The position numbers and the translations under genes are program-made. The notes under the pieces were generated by a model that did no database searches, had not been told where the DNA came from, and was given only the letters and a program-made list of their open reading frames with translations. Shown piece by piece: positions 38,256-48,416 of a DNA stretch of 64,000 bases (position 1 is its first letter; the number at the start of each line of letters is the position of its first letter). Source of the stretch: Burkholderiaceae bacterium (GTDB taxonomy: Bacteria > Pseudomonadota > Gammaproteobacteria > Burkholderiales > Burkholderiaceae_B). Where the stretch lies: the NCBI GenBank assembly GCA_030158305.1, contig JAOATE010000073.1:25988-89987 (forward strand), given 5' to 3'.

Positions 38256-39515
38256 ATGTCCTCTCGTATTTATCGCGCCGTCAGCGTCACTGGCGCGGCT
38301 CAAGTGATTGCCAGCGCCGGCGCGCACTATCTTCCCGCCGTCATCGCCATTCCCGCTAGCAGGGATCTTGGGCTGCCTCCTGCCATCTTGTTTGCCGGGT
38401 TTTCCATCGCCTTGGGCGTGTCAGCCTTGGCAGGACCCCTCGCGGGAAAAATGGTCGACCGCTTTGGTGGCCGTCCCGTTCTGATGCTGTCGAACTTGAT
38501 TTTCGCCTTGGGACTGACCTGTCTTGGCTTTTCCGAGGGCATGTGGAGCGTTCTGTTTGGCTATGCCATCTTGGGGTTAGGCATGGCCACGGGCCTGTTT
38601 GAGGTCGCTTTTTCAGCGATTGTCCGCCTCTTTGGCAAGAGCTCGCGCAACCCAATTACAGGGGTGACACTGATTGCAGGCTTCGCGAGCTTTGTCGCGT
38701 GGACGGTGTCCGTGTACGTCGAGAGCAAATTCGGCTGGAGCGGGGTGTGCTGGTTTTGGGCCTGTGTCCATTTACTGGTCGGTCTACCGCTCAACGCCCT
38801 GTTGCCTAGCCCGCTGAGTGCGAGCGCCGAGCGGGCGCTGAACGCTGCGGCGCCAGAAGGTGGCGGCTTGCCTGCCTCCGCCCCTTCGCAGGCCAACGCT
38901 TCAGCTGCCCCGGGCACGCCCGACCCTACGACCCCGCCACCGATCACTGACCCAGCACCCATCCCAAACAAATACACCGCCTTCCTGCTGGCTTTTGTGT
39001 TTGCCGCCAACTCTTTCGTTGGCATGGGGCTAATGATCCATATGCCTCGCATGCTTGAGGGTATGGGTGTACCTCTAGCCGTGGCCTTCACGATTGGTTC
39101 TTTGGTCGGTCCTTCCCAAGTCTTGGGCAGATTGATCGATTTCTTTTTTATGCGGCGCTGGCATCCGCTCGTCAGCACCCGTCTCGCGGCCTTGACACAC
39201 CCGATTGGTGGTGCGCTGTTGCTGGTGTTTGGCGCCCCTTTTGCAATGGCTTTTGTCATTTTGCACGGAATTGGGAACGGGATCCTGATCATCGCCCGCG
39301 GCACCTTACCTCTCGCAATTTTTGGTACAAAGGGATATGGGCAACGACAAGGATGGCTCATGATGCCCTCTAAGTTCGCGCAAGCCGCTGCGCCGTTTTT
39401 ATTTGGACTCGCCTTGACTGACTGGGGATCAAACGTCCTGTGGCTGTCGTGGACCTTGGGGTTGTGCGTCTTTGTGGCCTTGTGCATGATTTCAACCAAG
39501 TACCGACCTGCTTAA
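38256..39515 (+). CDS. MFS transporter
   Basis: 419 aa; multi-TM, LAGKMVDRFGGRPVLM. Confidence 0.88.
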   Translation: MSSRIYRAVSVTGAAQVIASAGAHYLPAVIAIPASRDLGLPPAILFAGFSIALGVSALAGPLAGKMVDRFGGRPVLMLSNLIFALGLTCLGFSEGMWSVLFGYAILGLGMATGLFEVAFSAIVRLFGKSSRNPITGVTLIAGFASFVAWTVSVYVESKFGWSGVCWFWACVHLLVGLPLNALLPSPLSASAERALNAAAPEGGGLPASAPSQANASAAPGTPDPTTPPPITDPAPIPNKYTAFLLAFVFAANSFVGMGLMIHMPRMLEGMGVPLAVAFTIGSLVGPSQVLGRLIDFFFMRRWHPLVSTRLAALTHPIGGALLLVFGAPFAMAFVILHGIGNGILIIARGTLPLAIFGTKGYGQRQGWLMMPSKFAQAAAPFLFGLALTDWGSNVLWLSWTLGLCVFVALCMISTKYRPA

Positions 39516-39529
39516 TCAAACTACTTTAG

Positions 39530-39988
39530 ATGATTGTGATGAACGAACAGACTGCAGAGACACCTCGCGCCGGCCCGCTGTCAAAAAGCGATTTCAAGTT
39601 TTTTGAAATGATTACTTTGCGCTGGGCGGATAACGACTCCTATGGACATATCAACAATGCCCACTATTACTCATTTTTTGACACAGCGGTCGACGGATTT
39701 TTATTGCATGTCGATATGCGTTCAACGTTAGCGGGCGAATATCAAACGCTTGTCGTCGCCTCAGAGTGTCGCTATTTTCGTCAAATCTCTTCACCCGGCG
39801 TGATTCAAGTCGGCGTGCGTATCGGTCGCTTGGGACGCAGCTCGATCGCCTATGAGGTCGCGGTGTTTAATGACGAATCAGACGAGGCGGCCGCACAAGG
39901 TCAGTTTGTGCATGTCTGTGTCAATCGTGCTTCGCAGCGCCCTGTTTCTGTCCCCGAGAGCTTTCGCCTCGCGGCTCAAAACTTTTAA
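39530..39988 (+). CDS. Acyl-CoA thioesterase (4HBT hotdog)
   Basis: 152 aa; LRWADNDSYGHINNAHYYSFFDTAVDGFL. Confidence 0.9.
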   Translation: MIVMNEQTAETPRAGPLSKSDFKFFEMITLRWADNDSYGHINNAHYYSFFDTAVDGFLLHVDMRSTLAGEYQTLVVASECRYFRQISSPGVIQVGVRIGRLGRSSIAYEVAVFNDESDEAAAQGQFVHVCVNRASQRPVSVPESFRLAAQNF

Positions 39989-40012
39989 TTGATTGTTGGA
40001 GATATTTCAGAC

Positions 40013-40801
40013 ATGACGACTGTTGTCACAAAAGAACAGGCGCGCAATGAACGCCATCACTATCGTTTACCCAATGGCACAGATACCTGGATCTCGTCTT
40101 ATGTGGGGATCAACTCTGTGGAGCGTCGCGCTAAAGGCTTGCCAGCGCGTACGCCCGAGGCTTTTCCACCACCGCTTGAGCCAATCGCCTTTTTAGTCGA
40201 GCAAGGCGCCAACAGCATGATTCCTGGTCACTATCACCAGGCTGATCAGTTCCAAGTCTTTATGGCCGGCGAAGGCAAATTTGGCATCAAACCCATTGAG
40301 GGTCTGACGGTGCACTATGCCATGGCATTCACGCCCTATGCCCCCATTCATGCCGACAGCACAGGCGTCGAGTACTTAACGCTGCGTAACGGCTGGGATC
40401 CTGGCGCTCGCTGGATGCCTGAGCATCGCGAGGCGCTCAAAGGTCGGACAAAGTCCTATCGTCACGGCCTCGGATCTATCCCTGCGTTACTCGGGGATGC
40501 GGACGGCCCAAAGAATATCGAAGGTGTGCTGACGCAGACCATCGTGCCCCAAGAAGATGACGGTCTGGTGTGTACGCTTTTCCAAACTACGGGCGAGGCT
40601 GCGATTGCGGGCCCTTCACCGGCAGAAGGTCGAGGACAGTATTGGCTCGTCATGCGCGGACACTGTCAGATCAATGGTCAAGCCGCCACCGAGCGCTCGC
40701 TTATTTTTGTCGCACCTGATGAGGCTGCACCCACCATCCACGCCAGCGCGAATGGTGTTGCGATTATGTTGATGCAGTTTCCAAAAAGAGAGCTCGCATA
40801 A
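40013..40801 (+). CDS. Cupin-like hypothetical protein
   Basis: Starts MTTVVTKEQARNERHHYRLPNG at ATG 40013 (GGAG upstream); MIPGHYHQADQFQVFMAGEGKFG cupin-type motif. Confidence 0.7.
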   Translation: MTTVVTKEQARNERHHYRLPNGTDTWISSYVGINSVERRAKGLPARTPEAFPPPLEPIAFLVEQGANSMIPGHYHQADQFQVFMAGEGKFGIKPIEGLTVHYAMAFTPYAPIHADSTGVEYLTLRNGWDPGARWMPEHREALKGRTKSYRHGLGSIPALLGDADGPKNIEGVLTQTIVPQEDDGLVCTLFQTTGEAAIAGPSPAEGRGQYWLVMRGHCQINGQAATERSLIFVAPDEAAPTIHASANGVAIMLMQFPKRELA

Positions 40802-40833
40802 GCGACGGCTGTCGATAGACAGCCGCTCCCTGC

Positions 40834-41616
40834 TTAACGACCTTTAAATTGGGCGGGCCGCTTTTCCATAAAGGCGGCGCGTCCTTCTTTAAAGTCCTCG
40901 CTGGCGAAACACTTTTTAACCATTTCCTCAGCACGGGGAATATCCTGCTCAGAAGGGTGTGCACACACCGTACGGACGATGAACTTACTGGCTGCCACGG
41001 TCAATGGCGCATTGTCAGAAATCGCTTGGGTGTACTGGTCAACCACTGCATCGATTTCTTCGACAGAACACACGCGCGATACAAAACCCATACTTAATGC
41101 GTCTAGAGCATCAAAGCGACGGGCAGTTACAAAGATGTCTGTAGCATTGGCCAAACCAATCACGTCGGTGAAACGCTTGATGCCCGTGTGCCCATAACCC
41201 AGACCCAAGCGCGCCGCAGGCATTCTGAAGCTTGAATTGTCTGAGCAAATACGGATGTCACAAGCCGCTGCCAAACCCAACCCACCACCAAAACAAAAAC
41301 CACGAATTTTCGCGATGACGGGCTTGGAACATTCAAGCGGCGCAATCATCGAGTCCGCCACAGCGTCTTCGTAGTCTTTTTGTGTCTGCGGCGAGCTACG
41401 CAAAGTATCGAACTGAGAAATATCTGCCCCCGATACGAAGGCTTTTTCACCCTGACCCGTAATGACGATGACACGCACCTCGGGGTCAGCATCAAAGGCG
41501 CGGATGGCCTTTGGCAGGTCTGTCCACATCTGGACCGACATCGCATTCATTTTGTTGGGATTGGAGATCGTAATCGTGCCAACCGCTGCATTTTTGGTGA
41601 TCAATAACTCAGCCAT
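40834..41616 (-). CDS. Enoyl-CoA hydratase/isomerase
   Basis: 260 aa; VIVITGQGEKAFVSGADISQF, KIRGFCFGGGLGLAAACDIRICSDNSSF. Confidence 0.92.
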   Translation of the reverse strand: MAELLITKNAAVGTITISNPNKMNAMSVQMWTDLPKAIRAFDADPEVRVIVITGQGEKAFVSGADISQFDTLRSSPQTQKDYEDAVADSMIAPLECSKPVIAKIRGFCFGGGLGLAAACDIRICSDNSSFRMPAARLGLGYGHTGIKRFTDVIGLANATDIFVTARRFDALDALSMGFVSRVCSVEEIDAVVDQYTQAISDNAPLTVAASKFIVRTVCAHPSEQDIPRAEEMVKKCFASEDFKEGRAAFMEKRPAQFKGR

Positions 41617-41736
41617 GAAAGTCCTTTTAAATAATCGTTGTCTGTTATCTTTTTAAGCCCCCTAGTATCTCTTGCAATAATTCTCAAAGCAACATATAAA
41701 ACATACAGTTCATTATTCATCACCTATAAAAAAACC

Positions 41737-42933
41737 ATGTCCAAAATTCAGGCTTCTTCTGCACTTTCCAATCTTCGTGTTCTTGATATGTCGCGCGTGC
41801 GTGCGGGTCCAAACTGCGTGCGCTTACTGGCCGACTTTGGCGCGGATGTGATCCGTATCGAACCTCCGAAAGGCGTCGACCCTAACGAAGGGATGTTTGC
41901 CGGCAACCGCGAAGGCGGCGATTTTCAGAACCTCAACCGCAACAAGCGGGCGATGACGCTCAACTTGAAAAAACCTGGTGCGCTCGACATTATGATGCGC
42001 CTAGTCAAGACAGCCGACGTCGTGGTCGAAAACTGGCGTCCCGATATTAAAAAGAAACTCGGCATCGACTATGAGTCCCTGGCCAAGGTCAATCCCCGCA
42101 TTATTTTGGCCAGTATCTCTGGTTTTGGACAAGAAGGTCCCTACGCCTCACGCCCCGGTTTCGACCAAATCATGCAGGGCATGGGTGGTCTGATGTCAGT
42201 GACCGGCATTCCAGGTCAAGGACCGGTCCGCGCTGGTCTGGCTGTGGCGGATATGAGCGCAGGACTGTACGCTGGTATCGGCATCCTGACAGCACTGCTA
42301 GAGCGCGAACGCTCTGGCAAAGGCCAATGGGTCCACGCTTCGCTGTTGCACGCCCAAATCGCCATGATGGACTTCCAGGCGGCGCGCTACCTCAATGAAG
42401 GCGATGTCGCAGGTCAGGCAGGTAACGACCATCCCACCTCCACGCCGATGGGTCTGTTCGAAGCCAGCGACGGCGCCTTTAACCTGGGCGCTTCTGGCCA
42501 AGGCAACTGGGTGCGTTTATGTGAATTGGTCCAGCATCCCGAGTGGATTGCCGATCCAGATTTTGCGAACGAAAAGTCCCGTACCGTGAACCGTACGCGT
42601 TGCAACAAGATTCTGAATGAAGTGTTCCGCACCAACACCGTCGAGTATTGGGTCGAGGCACTGAATAACGCTGGCGTGCCAGCTGGTCCGGTTTACAACG
42701 TGCCACAGATGTTTGCGGACAAACACGTCAAGCAAGCGAACATCTCGAAAATGGTCAAAGACAAAGCGGGCAATGAAAAAGGCTTTATTACTCAGCCTGC
42801 AACCTTGAGCCGCACCCCTGCCGATGTGGTCACCACGGCACCGCAGTGGGGCGAACACACGCAAGAGGTGCTTTCAGAGGTTGGTTACTCTGCCGATGAA
42901 ATCGCCAAGTTCCAAGAGCAAGGCGTGGTCTAA
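41737..42933 (+). CDS. CaiB/BaiF-family CoA-transferase
   Basis: LSNLRVLDMSRVRAGPNCVRLLADFGADVIRIEPP; AVADMSAGLYAGIGILTAL; start ATG 41737 preferred over 41638. Confidence 0.92.
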   Translation: MSKIQASSALSNLRVLDMSRVRAGPNCVRLLADFGADVIRIEPPKGVDPNEGMFAGNREGGDFQNLNRNKRAMTLNLKKPGALDIMMRLVKTADVVVENWRPDIKKKLGIDYESLAKVNPRIILASISGFGQEGPYASRPGFDQIMQGMGGLMSVTGIPGQGPVRAGLAVADMSAGLYAGIGILTALLERERSGKGQWVHASLLHAQIAMMDFQAARYLNEGDVAGQAGNDHPTSTPMGLFEASDGAFNLGASGQGNWVRLCELVQHPEWIADPDFANEKSRTVNRTRCNKILNEVFRTNTVEYWVEALNNAGVPAGPVYNVPQMFADKHVKQANISKMVKDKAGNEKGFITQPATLSRTPADVVTTAPQWGEHTQEVLSEVGYSADEIAKFQEQGVV

Positions 42934-42955
42934 GCCACTCGTCGTGTGCGTGCAT

Positions 42956-42988
42956 AAAAAAAGGAGACACCACGGTGCCTCCTTTTTT
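42956..42988. terminator. Bidirectional Rho-independent terminator
   Basis: AAAAAAAGGAGACAC-CACG-GTGCCTCCTTTTTT between convergent genes; one stem mismatch, A and T tracts on both sides. Confidence 0.85.
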
Positions 42989-42997
42989 GATCGCGGT

Positions 42998-43019
42998 ACT
43001 TTTAAAAAGTTTTAAAAGT
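42998..43019. repeat. Perfect inverted repeat
   Basis: ACTTTTAAAA-AG-TTTTAAAAGT, 10-bp arms with 2-bp centre. Confidence 0.7.
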
Positions 43020-43033
43020 GCAATCCATGCATT

Positions 43034-43912
43034 TTATTTTTCGTCAACGATGGGATTGCTCAGCAAACCAACACCTTCGATTTCGACTTCGATCGTATCG
43101 CCCTGCTTCATGAAAACAGGTGGTTTTCTGGCATAGCCTACACCAGCTGGCGTACCTGTGATCACGACATCACCTGGCTCAAGCGTCATGCATTCGGTAA
43201 TCAGCACCAACGTTTCTACGACGCCCCACAGAAAACTCTTAGTGTTGGCGTCTTGCATAATCTGGCCGTTGAGGCGGGACTGAATACGCAAGCCGTCGGC
43301 ACCCGGTGGCAACTCGTCGGGCGTGACCAACCAAGGTCCAAAACCACCGGTCGCATCAAAGTTTTTACCAATTGTCCACTGCGTTGATTTGCGCTGATAG
43401 TCGCGCAGGCTACCATCATTAAATACGCTATATCCTGCGATATGCTCAAGTGCGTTTTCAGCCGTCAGGTTGCGTCCTGTCTTGCCCACCACAAACGCAA
43501 GCTCCGCTTCAAAGTCAAACTTATCCGAAGCCTTGGGACGAATCATAGGCTCAAGGTGACCCACCATAGAGCTCGGTCCACGCATAAAAAAGCTTGGGTA
43601 CTCCGGACGTGCATGTCCACCTTCTGCCGCGTGATCCGCATAGTTCAAACCCAGACACACAATTTTGCTAGGACGATCAATCAGGGGAATGAAACGCACA
43701 CCCTTGAGAGATTGCACCACCGCAGAGGCGCTTTTCGTGGCCTGCTGGGCACGATCCATCGCACCCGGCGTTGCAATGATCTCCAACAAACTCTTGGGTA
43801 GCGTGGCATCGGTTGCCGCCAAATCCACGAACTCCTGCGAACCCGCAGCTGTCAGCACGCCCACACGTTTTTGATTGTTCTGATCTAAATAGCTAAATAA
43901 ACGCATTCTCAC
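43034..43912 (-). CDS. Fumarylacetoacetate hydrolase-family protein
   Basis: 292 aa; KIVCLGLNYADHAAE, FDFEAELAFVVGK, GDVVITGTPAGVGYARKPP. Confidence 0.93.
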   Translation of the reverse strand: MRMRLFSYLDQNNQKRVGVLTAAGSQEFVDLAATDATLPKSLLEIIATPGAMDRAQQATKSASAVVQSLKGVRFIPLIDRPSKIVCLGLNYADHAAEGGHARPEYPSFFMRGPSSMVGHLEPMIRPKASDKFDFEAELAFVVGKTGRNLTAENALEHIAGYSVFNDGSLRDYQRKSTQWTIGKNFDATGGFGPWLVTPDELPPGADGLRIQSRLNGQIMQDANTKSFLWGVVETLVLITECMTLEPGDVVITGTPAGVGYARKPPVFMKQGDTIEVEIEGVGLLSNPIVDEK

Positions 43913-43967
43913 TCTCCTTTATTTTTTTAATGACTTCAACTCAAATTCAAAATAAAAACCTAACGTC

Positions 43968-44798
43968 TTATATCCAGAGCCACGCACCCACCACCAGACC
44001 CAGTGCGATTCGGTACCACGCAAACGCACGATAGGTGTGTCGAGACACAAATACAAGAATGGCGCGCACCACTACCAACGCGCACACAAACGCACTGACA
44101 AAGCCCACAGCGATCGCCAACATATCTTGCTGACTCAGCAAATGTGCGTGCTTGTAAAAGTCGTAGACAGCCGCGGCCAACATCGTTGGGATCGCAAGAA
44201 AGAACGAAAACTCTGTCGCGGTCTTGCGCTGAATGCCAGACAGCATGCCGGCAATGATGGTCGAGCCCGAGCGAGAAGTACCCGGCACCATCGCGAGACA
44301 TTGCGCACAGCCCACGATCAAGGCTTGTTTCCAGGTGATTTTTTCAATGGTTTGCACTTGATTGGCGGGCGCATCCGCACTGTTGGCTGGGCGTTTGCGC
44401 TCGACCCAAAGCATAATCAAGCCACCCAACACTAGGGTCACGACCACCACACCAGGATGAAAAAACAAGGCCTTAATCGCCTTGATGAACAAGAGCCCAA
44501 CAATCGCAGAAGGCAAAAAAGCGATCAATAAGTTACGCGTAAAGGCGACTTCGACAGGCTCGAGACGCAGTGTGCCTCGAACCATCTGGAACAAACGATG
44601 ACGAAAAATCCATACAACAGCCAAAATTGAGCCGAGCTGAATCACCACTTCAAAAACTTTGGCCTCGTTTGACTCAAAGCTGATCCAGTCACCAAAGAGA
44701 ATTAAATGGCCAGTGCTCGAAATGGGCAAAAACTCGGTGATGCCCTCTACGATGCCTAGAAAAAACGCTTTCCACAAATAGATTGTTTGCTCGGTCAT
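43968..44798 (-). CDS. uppP: Undecaprenyl-diphosphatase
   Basis: 276 aa; LGIVEGITEFLPISSTGHLIL, VPGTSRSGSTIIAGML. Confidence 0.95.
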   Translation of the reverse strand: MTEQTIYLWKAFFLGIVEGITEFLPISSTGHLILFGDWISFESNEAKVFEVVIQLGSILAVVWIFRHRLFQMVRGTLRLEPVEVAFTRNLLIAFLPSAIVGLLFIKAIKALFFHPGVVVVTLVLGGLIMLWVERKRPANSADAPANQVQTIEKITWKQALIVGCAQCLAMVPGTSRSGSTIIAGMLSGIQRKTATEFSFFLAIPTMLAAAVYDFYKHAHLLSQQDMLAIAVGFVSAFVCALVVVRAILVFVSRHTYRAFAWYRIALGLVVGAWLWI

Positions 44799-44866
44799 GC
44801 CGATCTTGCCCCTAAACTCGCTTTCTAAAGAATCGACATTATCACCGCAATTGAAGCGGTCAACAC

Positions 44867-45463
44867 TCAGTCGGAGGTTGGCGTCGCAATCGACCGAGCA
44901 GAAACAAACTCACCGTTTGTGCCGATTTTGACCAACAACACCTCCCCTTGGCCCACAGAGACCCCAGCAAATGCTGAAATATTGACCTGATGCGTCACTA
45001 AAATCATGGGTTTTTGCGGTGTAGGCGCCTTGAACCGCTGTGCGAGCAAGACCCTGAGTGCGCGTGTTTGCGGACCTGAGTCGCTCATACTTTGAAAAAA
45101 GGAACCGAGCTCAGGAACGGTTGTCACAGCGCCTAAAGCCAACAAGCTTGCGGTCTCCTCGCAGCGACACCATGCGCTACTGAGCACGACTGCGGATTCG
45201 ATACCTTGGCGCTTGAGCCAAACGCCCAGTTCTTTTGCTTGTTTGCGACCACGCTCACCCAGATTTCTTTGCGTGGAACAATCACCTAGCTTGAAGCCTG
45301 GCGGATCGCTATAGCCCGGGGCATCTGCGTGGCGAATCATCAATACGTGCTGCCCATCCGTGAGCGCACTCAACAGAGACGAGCTCTGCGCTGGCCAGGA
45401 AAAGATTGCCGTACAAACGGATAACAGCATCACCCACAATGTTTTTTTCATGCTCTCGCTCAA
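44867..45463 (-). CDS. Histidine phosphatase-family exported protein
   Basis: 198 aa; signal peptide, VLMIRHADAPGYSDPPGFKLGDCSTQRNLGERGRKQA. Confidence 0.85.
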   Translation of the reverse strand: MSESMKKTLWVMLLSVCTAIFSWPAQSSSLLSALTDGQHVLMIRHADAPGYSDPPGFKLGDCSTQRNLGERGRKQAKELGVWLKRQGIESAVVLSSAWCRCEETASLLALGAVTTVPELGSFFQSMSDSGPQTRALRVLLAQRFKAPTPQKPMILVTHQVNISAFAGVSVGQGEVLLVKIGTNGEFVSARSIATPTSD

Positions 45464-46740
45464 CCAAACTTTCTAAGTTCACGATAAACCCAGAAGGGAG
45501 AAACCGCCAGAATGACATTTAACATGGAAAAAATAATGCTGGCCTGATAACCCCCAGTCCAGTCATATAAAAAGCCAGACATCATCGCTCCCGTTGCCGC
45601 ACCGACTGACATACAGGCATAGGTCACGCCGTAGATCGTGGCCAAACCTGGACCTGGAAACAGCTTGGAGCACACGCCCGAAATAATCGGCCCCCTCGCC
45701 CCCTGCGCGATCCCAAAGAACACCACAAATGACATTAAAAACCAGTGGGAGGGAAAATAACTCAATGCCAACAAACTCGCGAGACCGAGTGTGGTGCACA
45801 TAAACGAGAGTGTCGCTGTTCGCCTTGGACCTAAGACATCCGCTAAACGGCCCGCTGAACCCACACCCAAGACAGACAACATACCTGCAAAGCCAAACGC
45901 ACTCGCTGCCTCAATCGGGGTAAATCCGGTTGAGACTAAATAGGCGATCATTTGTACCAAAACGGTATAGACCACCACTGAGGTAAAAAAGAACGCTTGC
46001 GCTAAGCCCCAAAAGCCGGAATGTCGCAATGCTGCCCGTAAGGGTGAGGATATTGATTGAACCGATGTGTTGGGGCTCGCCGAAGCAACATCGACCGCAC
46101 GTTGACTATTGCTGAGCTTCTCACGCGCGCCATAGCCAGCGCGAATGACGCGCCAGGGCAACAACATGACGATGGGCAAGGCGATCAGCAAGCTCCCCCC
46201 CATCACATGATAGGCATCACGCCATCCCACTGCTTGATTGAGATATTGCGCGAACGGCACCAAAACAAGCGTTCCCGCACCAAAGCCTGCATAAGCAATA
46301 CCAATCGCTGTGCTGGTGCTATGAGGAAACCATCGGCTGATCAAACTGGCAGAAGGCACCATGCCGATGGCGGAGATACCAATTCCACCGGCCACACCGA
46401 TACACAGATGAAACTGCCATAACTGCGTCAGATTGCCCGCTAAAAAGTATCCGAGACCCAGGCTGCCCACACCTAACAAGTAAACCAGACGAGGCCCCCA
46501 GCGATCGAACAGGATGCCCACAAAAGGCGCGGACAAACCATTCGCGACCATATAGATACTGTAGACACTCGAAAGTTCGGAACGGGTCCACCCAAACTCA
46601 GTCTCAAGCGGCAACAGAAACGTCACGTAGGTATCGCCGATCCCACGCCCAAGCATGTTGAAGACAAAGCAAATCAACAGGACCACCAACGCCATTTTGG
46701 CGTCGGGCAGTTGTCGTCTCGGTCCCGCTTGCCACATCAT
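45460..46740 (-). CDS. MFS transporter (monocarboxylate/oxalate-formate-type)
   Basis: 426 aa; multi-TM; FGWTRSELSSVYSIYMVANGLSAPFVGILFDRWGPR. Confidence 0.88.
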   Translation of the reverse strand: MMWQAGPRRQLPDAKMALVVLLICFVFNMLGRGIGDTYVTFLLPLETEFGWTRSELSSVYSIYMVANGLSAPFVGILFDRWGPRLVYLLGVGSLGLGYFLAGNLTQLWQFHLCIGVAGGIGISAIGMVPSASLISRWFPHSTSTAIGIAYAGFGAGTLVLVPFAQYLNQAVGWRDAYHVMGGSLLIALPIVMLLPWRVIRAGYGAREKLSNSQRAVDVASASPNTSVQSISSPLRAALRHSGFWGLAQAFFFTSVVVYTVLVQMIAYLVSTGFTPIEAASAFGFAGMLSVLGVGSAGRLADVLGPRRTATLSFMCTTLGLASLLALSYFPSHWFLMSFVVFFGIAQGARGPIISGVCSKLFPGPGLATIYGVTYACMSVGAATGAMMSGFLYDWTGGYQASIIFSMLNVILAVSPFWVYRELRKFG

Positions 46741-46759
46741 CGTTTTTTTGACACTTGCA

Positions 46760-47215
46760 TCAAACCGGTTTGCACTTCATAAAACCGGAACGACGACAGA
46801 TACACACGACCTCTCCACGCTGATTGATCCCATGATGTTCAAACTCGACAATACCTGCATCGCTGCGCGACTTGCTCAGACGCTTGGACACAATCGTAGT
46901 CTCCACACGGATCGTATCGCCATAAAACACGGGACTTGGAAAACGCGTATCCGTCATCCCTAGATTGGCAATGGTCGTGCCAAGCGTGGTTTCACCCACC
47001 GAGATTCCGATCACCAAGCCTAAGGTAAACAAGCTGTTGACTAAGATTCGCCCGAACTCAGTCTTGGAGGCAAACTCAGCATCCAGATGCAAGGGCTGTG
47101 GATTCATGGTCAAGGTCGAAAACAACACATTGTCCATTTCAGTCACAGTGCGCGTCATCGCATGTTTAAACACCTGACCCACTTCAAATTCTTCGAAATA
47201 CAAACCAGCCATCAC
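46760..47215 (-). CDS. MaoC-family dehydratase
   Basis: 151 aa; [46 protein letters not shown]. Confidence 0.9.
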   Translation of the reverse strand: MMAGLYFEEFEVGQVFKHAMTRTVTEMDNVLFSTLTMNPQPLHLDAEFASKTEFGRILVNSLFTLGLVIGISVGETTLGTTIANLGMTDTRFPSPVFYGDTIRVETTIVSKRLSKSRSDAGIVEFEHHGINQRGEVVCICRRSGFMKCKPV

Positions 47216-47221
47216 AATCTC

Positions 47222-48394
47222 CTAATAGGATTTGGGTAAGCCCAGCACGCGCTCGGCAATAAAGCACAACACCAACTGAGGACTCACGGGAGCGATACGT
47301 GTGATCAGGACCTCGCGCAAATAGCGCTCCACATGGTATTCCTTGGCGTAACCAAACCCACCATGCGTCATTACTGCTTGCTGACACGCATTAAAGCCGG
47401 CTTCGCCAGCAAGGTATTTTGCCGCATTGGCTTGCGCGCCACACGACTCGCCTTTGTCAAACAGTGTCGCAGCGTTAAACACCATCAGATTCGCGGCCTC
47501 CAGCTCCATCCAGTTTGCGGCGAGCGGATGTTGAATGCCTTGATTCATCCCGATTGGACGATCAAACACAATCCGTTCCTTGGCGTATTCAGTCGCACGC
47601 TTAAGCGCCGCGCGTCCCAAACCAATACCTTCTGCAGCAATCAGGATGCGCTCGGCATTCATCCCATGCATGATGTAATGAAAGCCTTTGCCTTCCTCGC
47701 CAATTCGGTCTTCGACCGGCACCTTGAGCCCATCGATGAACAACTCGTTTGAGTCCACCGCTTTACGACCCATTTTCTCAATCTCGTGCACACGCACAAA
47801 ATTGCGATCAAGATCGGTATAAAACAGACTCAAGCCATCGGTGTGTTTTTTGCATTCTTCAAGCGGCGTCGTACGCGCCAAGATCAGCATTTTCTCGGCG
47901 ACCTGCGCAGTCGAAATCCATACCTTGGTTCCACTCAACACATAATGATCACCCTGGCGGTCCGCTTTTACTTTGAGCTGGGTGGTGTTGAGCCCTGTGT
48001 TGGGCTCGGTCACCGCAAAACATGCGCGCTCGCGGCCCTCAATCAAAGGCGGCAGCATCCGCATTTTTTGCTCTTCGGTCGCGAACTGTACGACAGGGTT
48101 TAAACCAAAGATATTCATATGCACGGATGAGGCACCAGTCATACCGGCACCGGATTCGCTGATGGCTTGCATCATGATGGTGGCTTCGGTGATCCCTAGG
48201 CCAGAACCACCGTATTGCTCAGGAATACAAATTCCCAGCCAGCCGTCTTTGGCGAGTGCCTGATGCAACTCCACAGGAAAACCACCGTTACGATCTTTTT
48301 CCAACCAATACTGATCATCGAACTGTGCACAGATTTTATTGATCGCTTCGCGAATCGTCTGCTGTTCTTGTGAAAAAGAAAAATCCATCGTCAC
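47222..48394 (-). CDS. Acyl-CoA dehydrogenase
   Basis: 390 aa; ACFAVTEPNTGLNTTQLKVKADRQGDHYVLSGTKVWIS; HGGFGYAKEYHVERYLRE. Confidence 0.94.
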   Translation of the reverse strand: MTMDFSFSQEQQTIREAINKICAQFDDQYWLEKDRNGGFPVELHQALAKDGWLGICIPEQYGGSGLGITEATIMMQAISESGAGMTGASSVHMNIFGLNPVVQFATEEQKMRMLPPLIEGRERACFAVTEPNTGLNTTQLKVKADRQGDHYVLSGTKVWISTAQVAEKMLILARTTPLEECKKHTDGLSLFYTDLDRNFVRVHEIEKMGRKAVDSNELFIDGLKVPVEDRIGEEGKGFHYIMHGMNAERILIAAEGIGLGRAALKRATEYAKERIVFDRPIGMNQGIQHPLAANWMELEAANLMVFNAATLFDKGESCGAQANAAKYLAGEAGFNACQQAVMTHGGFGYAKEYHVERYLREVLITRIAPVSPQLVLCFIAERVLGLPKSY

Positions 48395-48416
48395 TCCCTG
48401 ATACTTTTAAATTAGC

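Noticed and set aside
38561-39499. 312-aa minus-strand ORF antisense to the MFS gene
   Set aside because: Shadow ORF opposite a convincing multi-TM transporter.
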